A DNA stretch of 64,000 bases from Dipetalonema caudispina (lineage: Eukaryota > Nematoda > Chromadorea > Rhabditida > Onchocercidae): positions 1-64,000 of the forward strand of contig JABVXV010000166.1 in NCBI GenBank assembly GCA_013365325.1. Direction: 5' to 3'. A program made the position numbers and the translations under genes. Of this stretch, positions 63,857 through 64,000 are shown one piece after another (the stretch's first letter is position 1; each line of letters begins with the position of its first letter). Below the pieces are notes generated by a model. It did not search any database. It worked only from the letters and a program-made list of their open reading frames with translations, and was not told the origin of the DNA.

Positions 63857-64000
63857 GTATCGCTAGTCCAAAAAAAATTTTTCGATTTAAAAAATTCGGA
63901 TGTGGACGTTTTCATGTTAGTATTGCTAACTGTAATGGATATCACGATCAGGTGTTATACGTTTATCCGTAGAGTAATAATGTATTGTACAGATAATGTA

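Overview
The window looks like nuclear DNA of a nematode, probably a filarial (clade III) species. It is strongly AT-rich. Genes are split into many short exons with GT donors and TTTCAG-type acceptors, and introns run from 40 bp to about 1.9 kb. Every recognisable product is a typical animal or nematode protein. I found no bacterial, viral or transposon genes and no CRISPR. The species call is inference.

Layout. (1) 0.1-1 kb: a small heat-shock protein (+) behind a textbook heat-shock promoter. (2) 2.5-4.8 kb: a cysteine-type glutathione peroxidase (-), convergent with it, with two possible starts. At 6.2-7.4 kb lies a broken second copy that has lost the catalytic cysteine. (3) 7.4-11.9 kb: AT-rich intergenic DNA with microsatellites. 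(4) 11.9-13.3 kb: a TOX-family HMG-box gene (+), then at 14.1-15.9 kb a small single-pass membrane protein (+) that I do not recognise. (5) 17.6-30.9 kb: a 34-exon Arf exchange factor of the BIG/ARFGEF family (agef-1 type, -), reconstructed here with every splice phase closing. (6) 30.9-37.7 kb: a long non-coding stretch with period-3 low-complexity tracts. (7) 37.7-42.2 kb: a six-exon secreted protein with one LDL-receptor class A module (+), resembling the HEN-1/Jeb type of secreted ligand. (8) 42.2-45.3 kb: intergenic DNA with a good hairpin and a 43-bp satellite interrupted by a 100-N assembly gap. (9) 45.3-54.8 kb: a 19-exon RBBP6-family gene (rbpl-1 type, +) with DWNN, zinc-knuckle, RING, a 38-residue polyglutamine and RS/KE-rich parts. 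(10) 56.0-58.6 kb (5' end unresolved, possibly to 60.4 kb): a nematode protein (-) with a C-x2-C...H-H...C cluster. (11) from about 62 kb to the window end: the first part of a mitochondrial ABCB7/ATM1-type ABC half-transporter (abtm-1 type, +).

The genes look like independent housekeeping, stress and signalling genes rather than one pathway. Two redox or metal genes (glutathione peroxidase and ABCB7-type) and the heat-shock gene are stress-related, but nothing in the sequence ties them together. The most unusual features are the GPx relic, the reconstructed orphan membrane protein, the hidden LDLa ligand with widely spaced tiny exons, the GC-AG intron in agef-1, the polyglutamine and altered RING spacing in the RBBP6 protein, and the collapsed 43-bp satellite. 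I did not find a clearly new multi-gene system.
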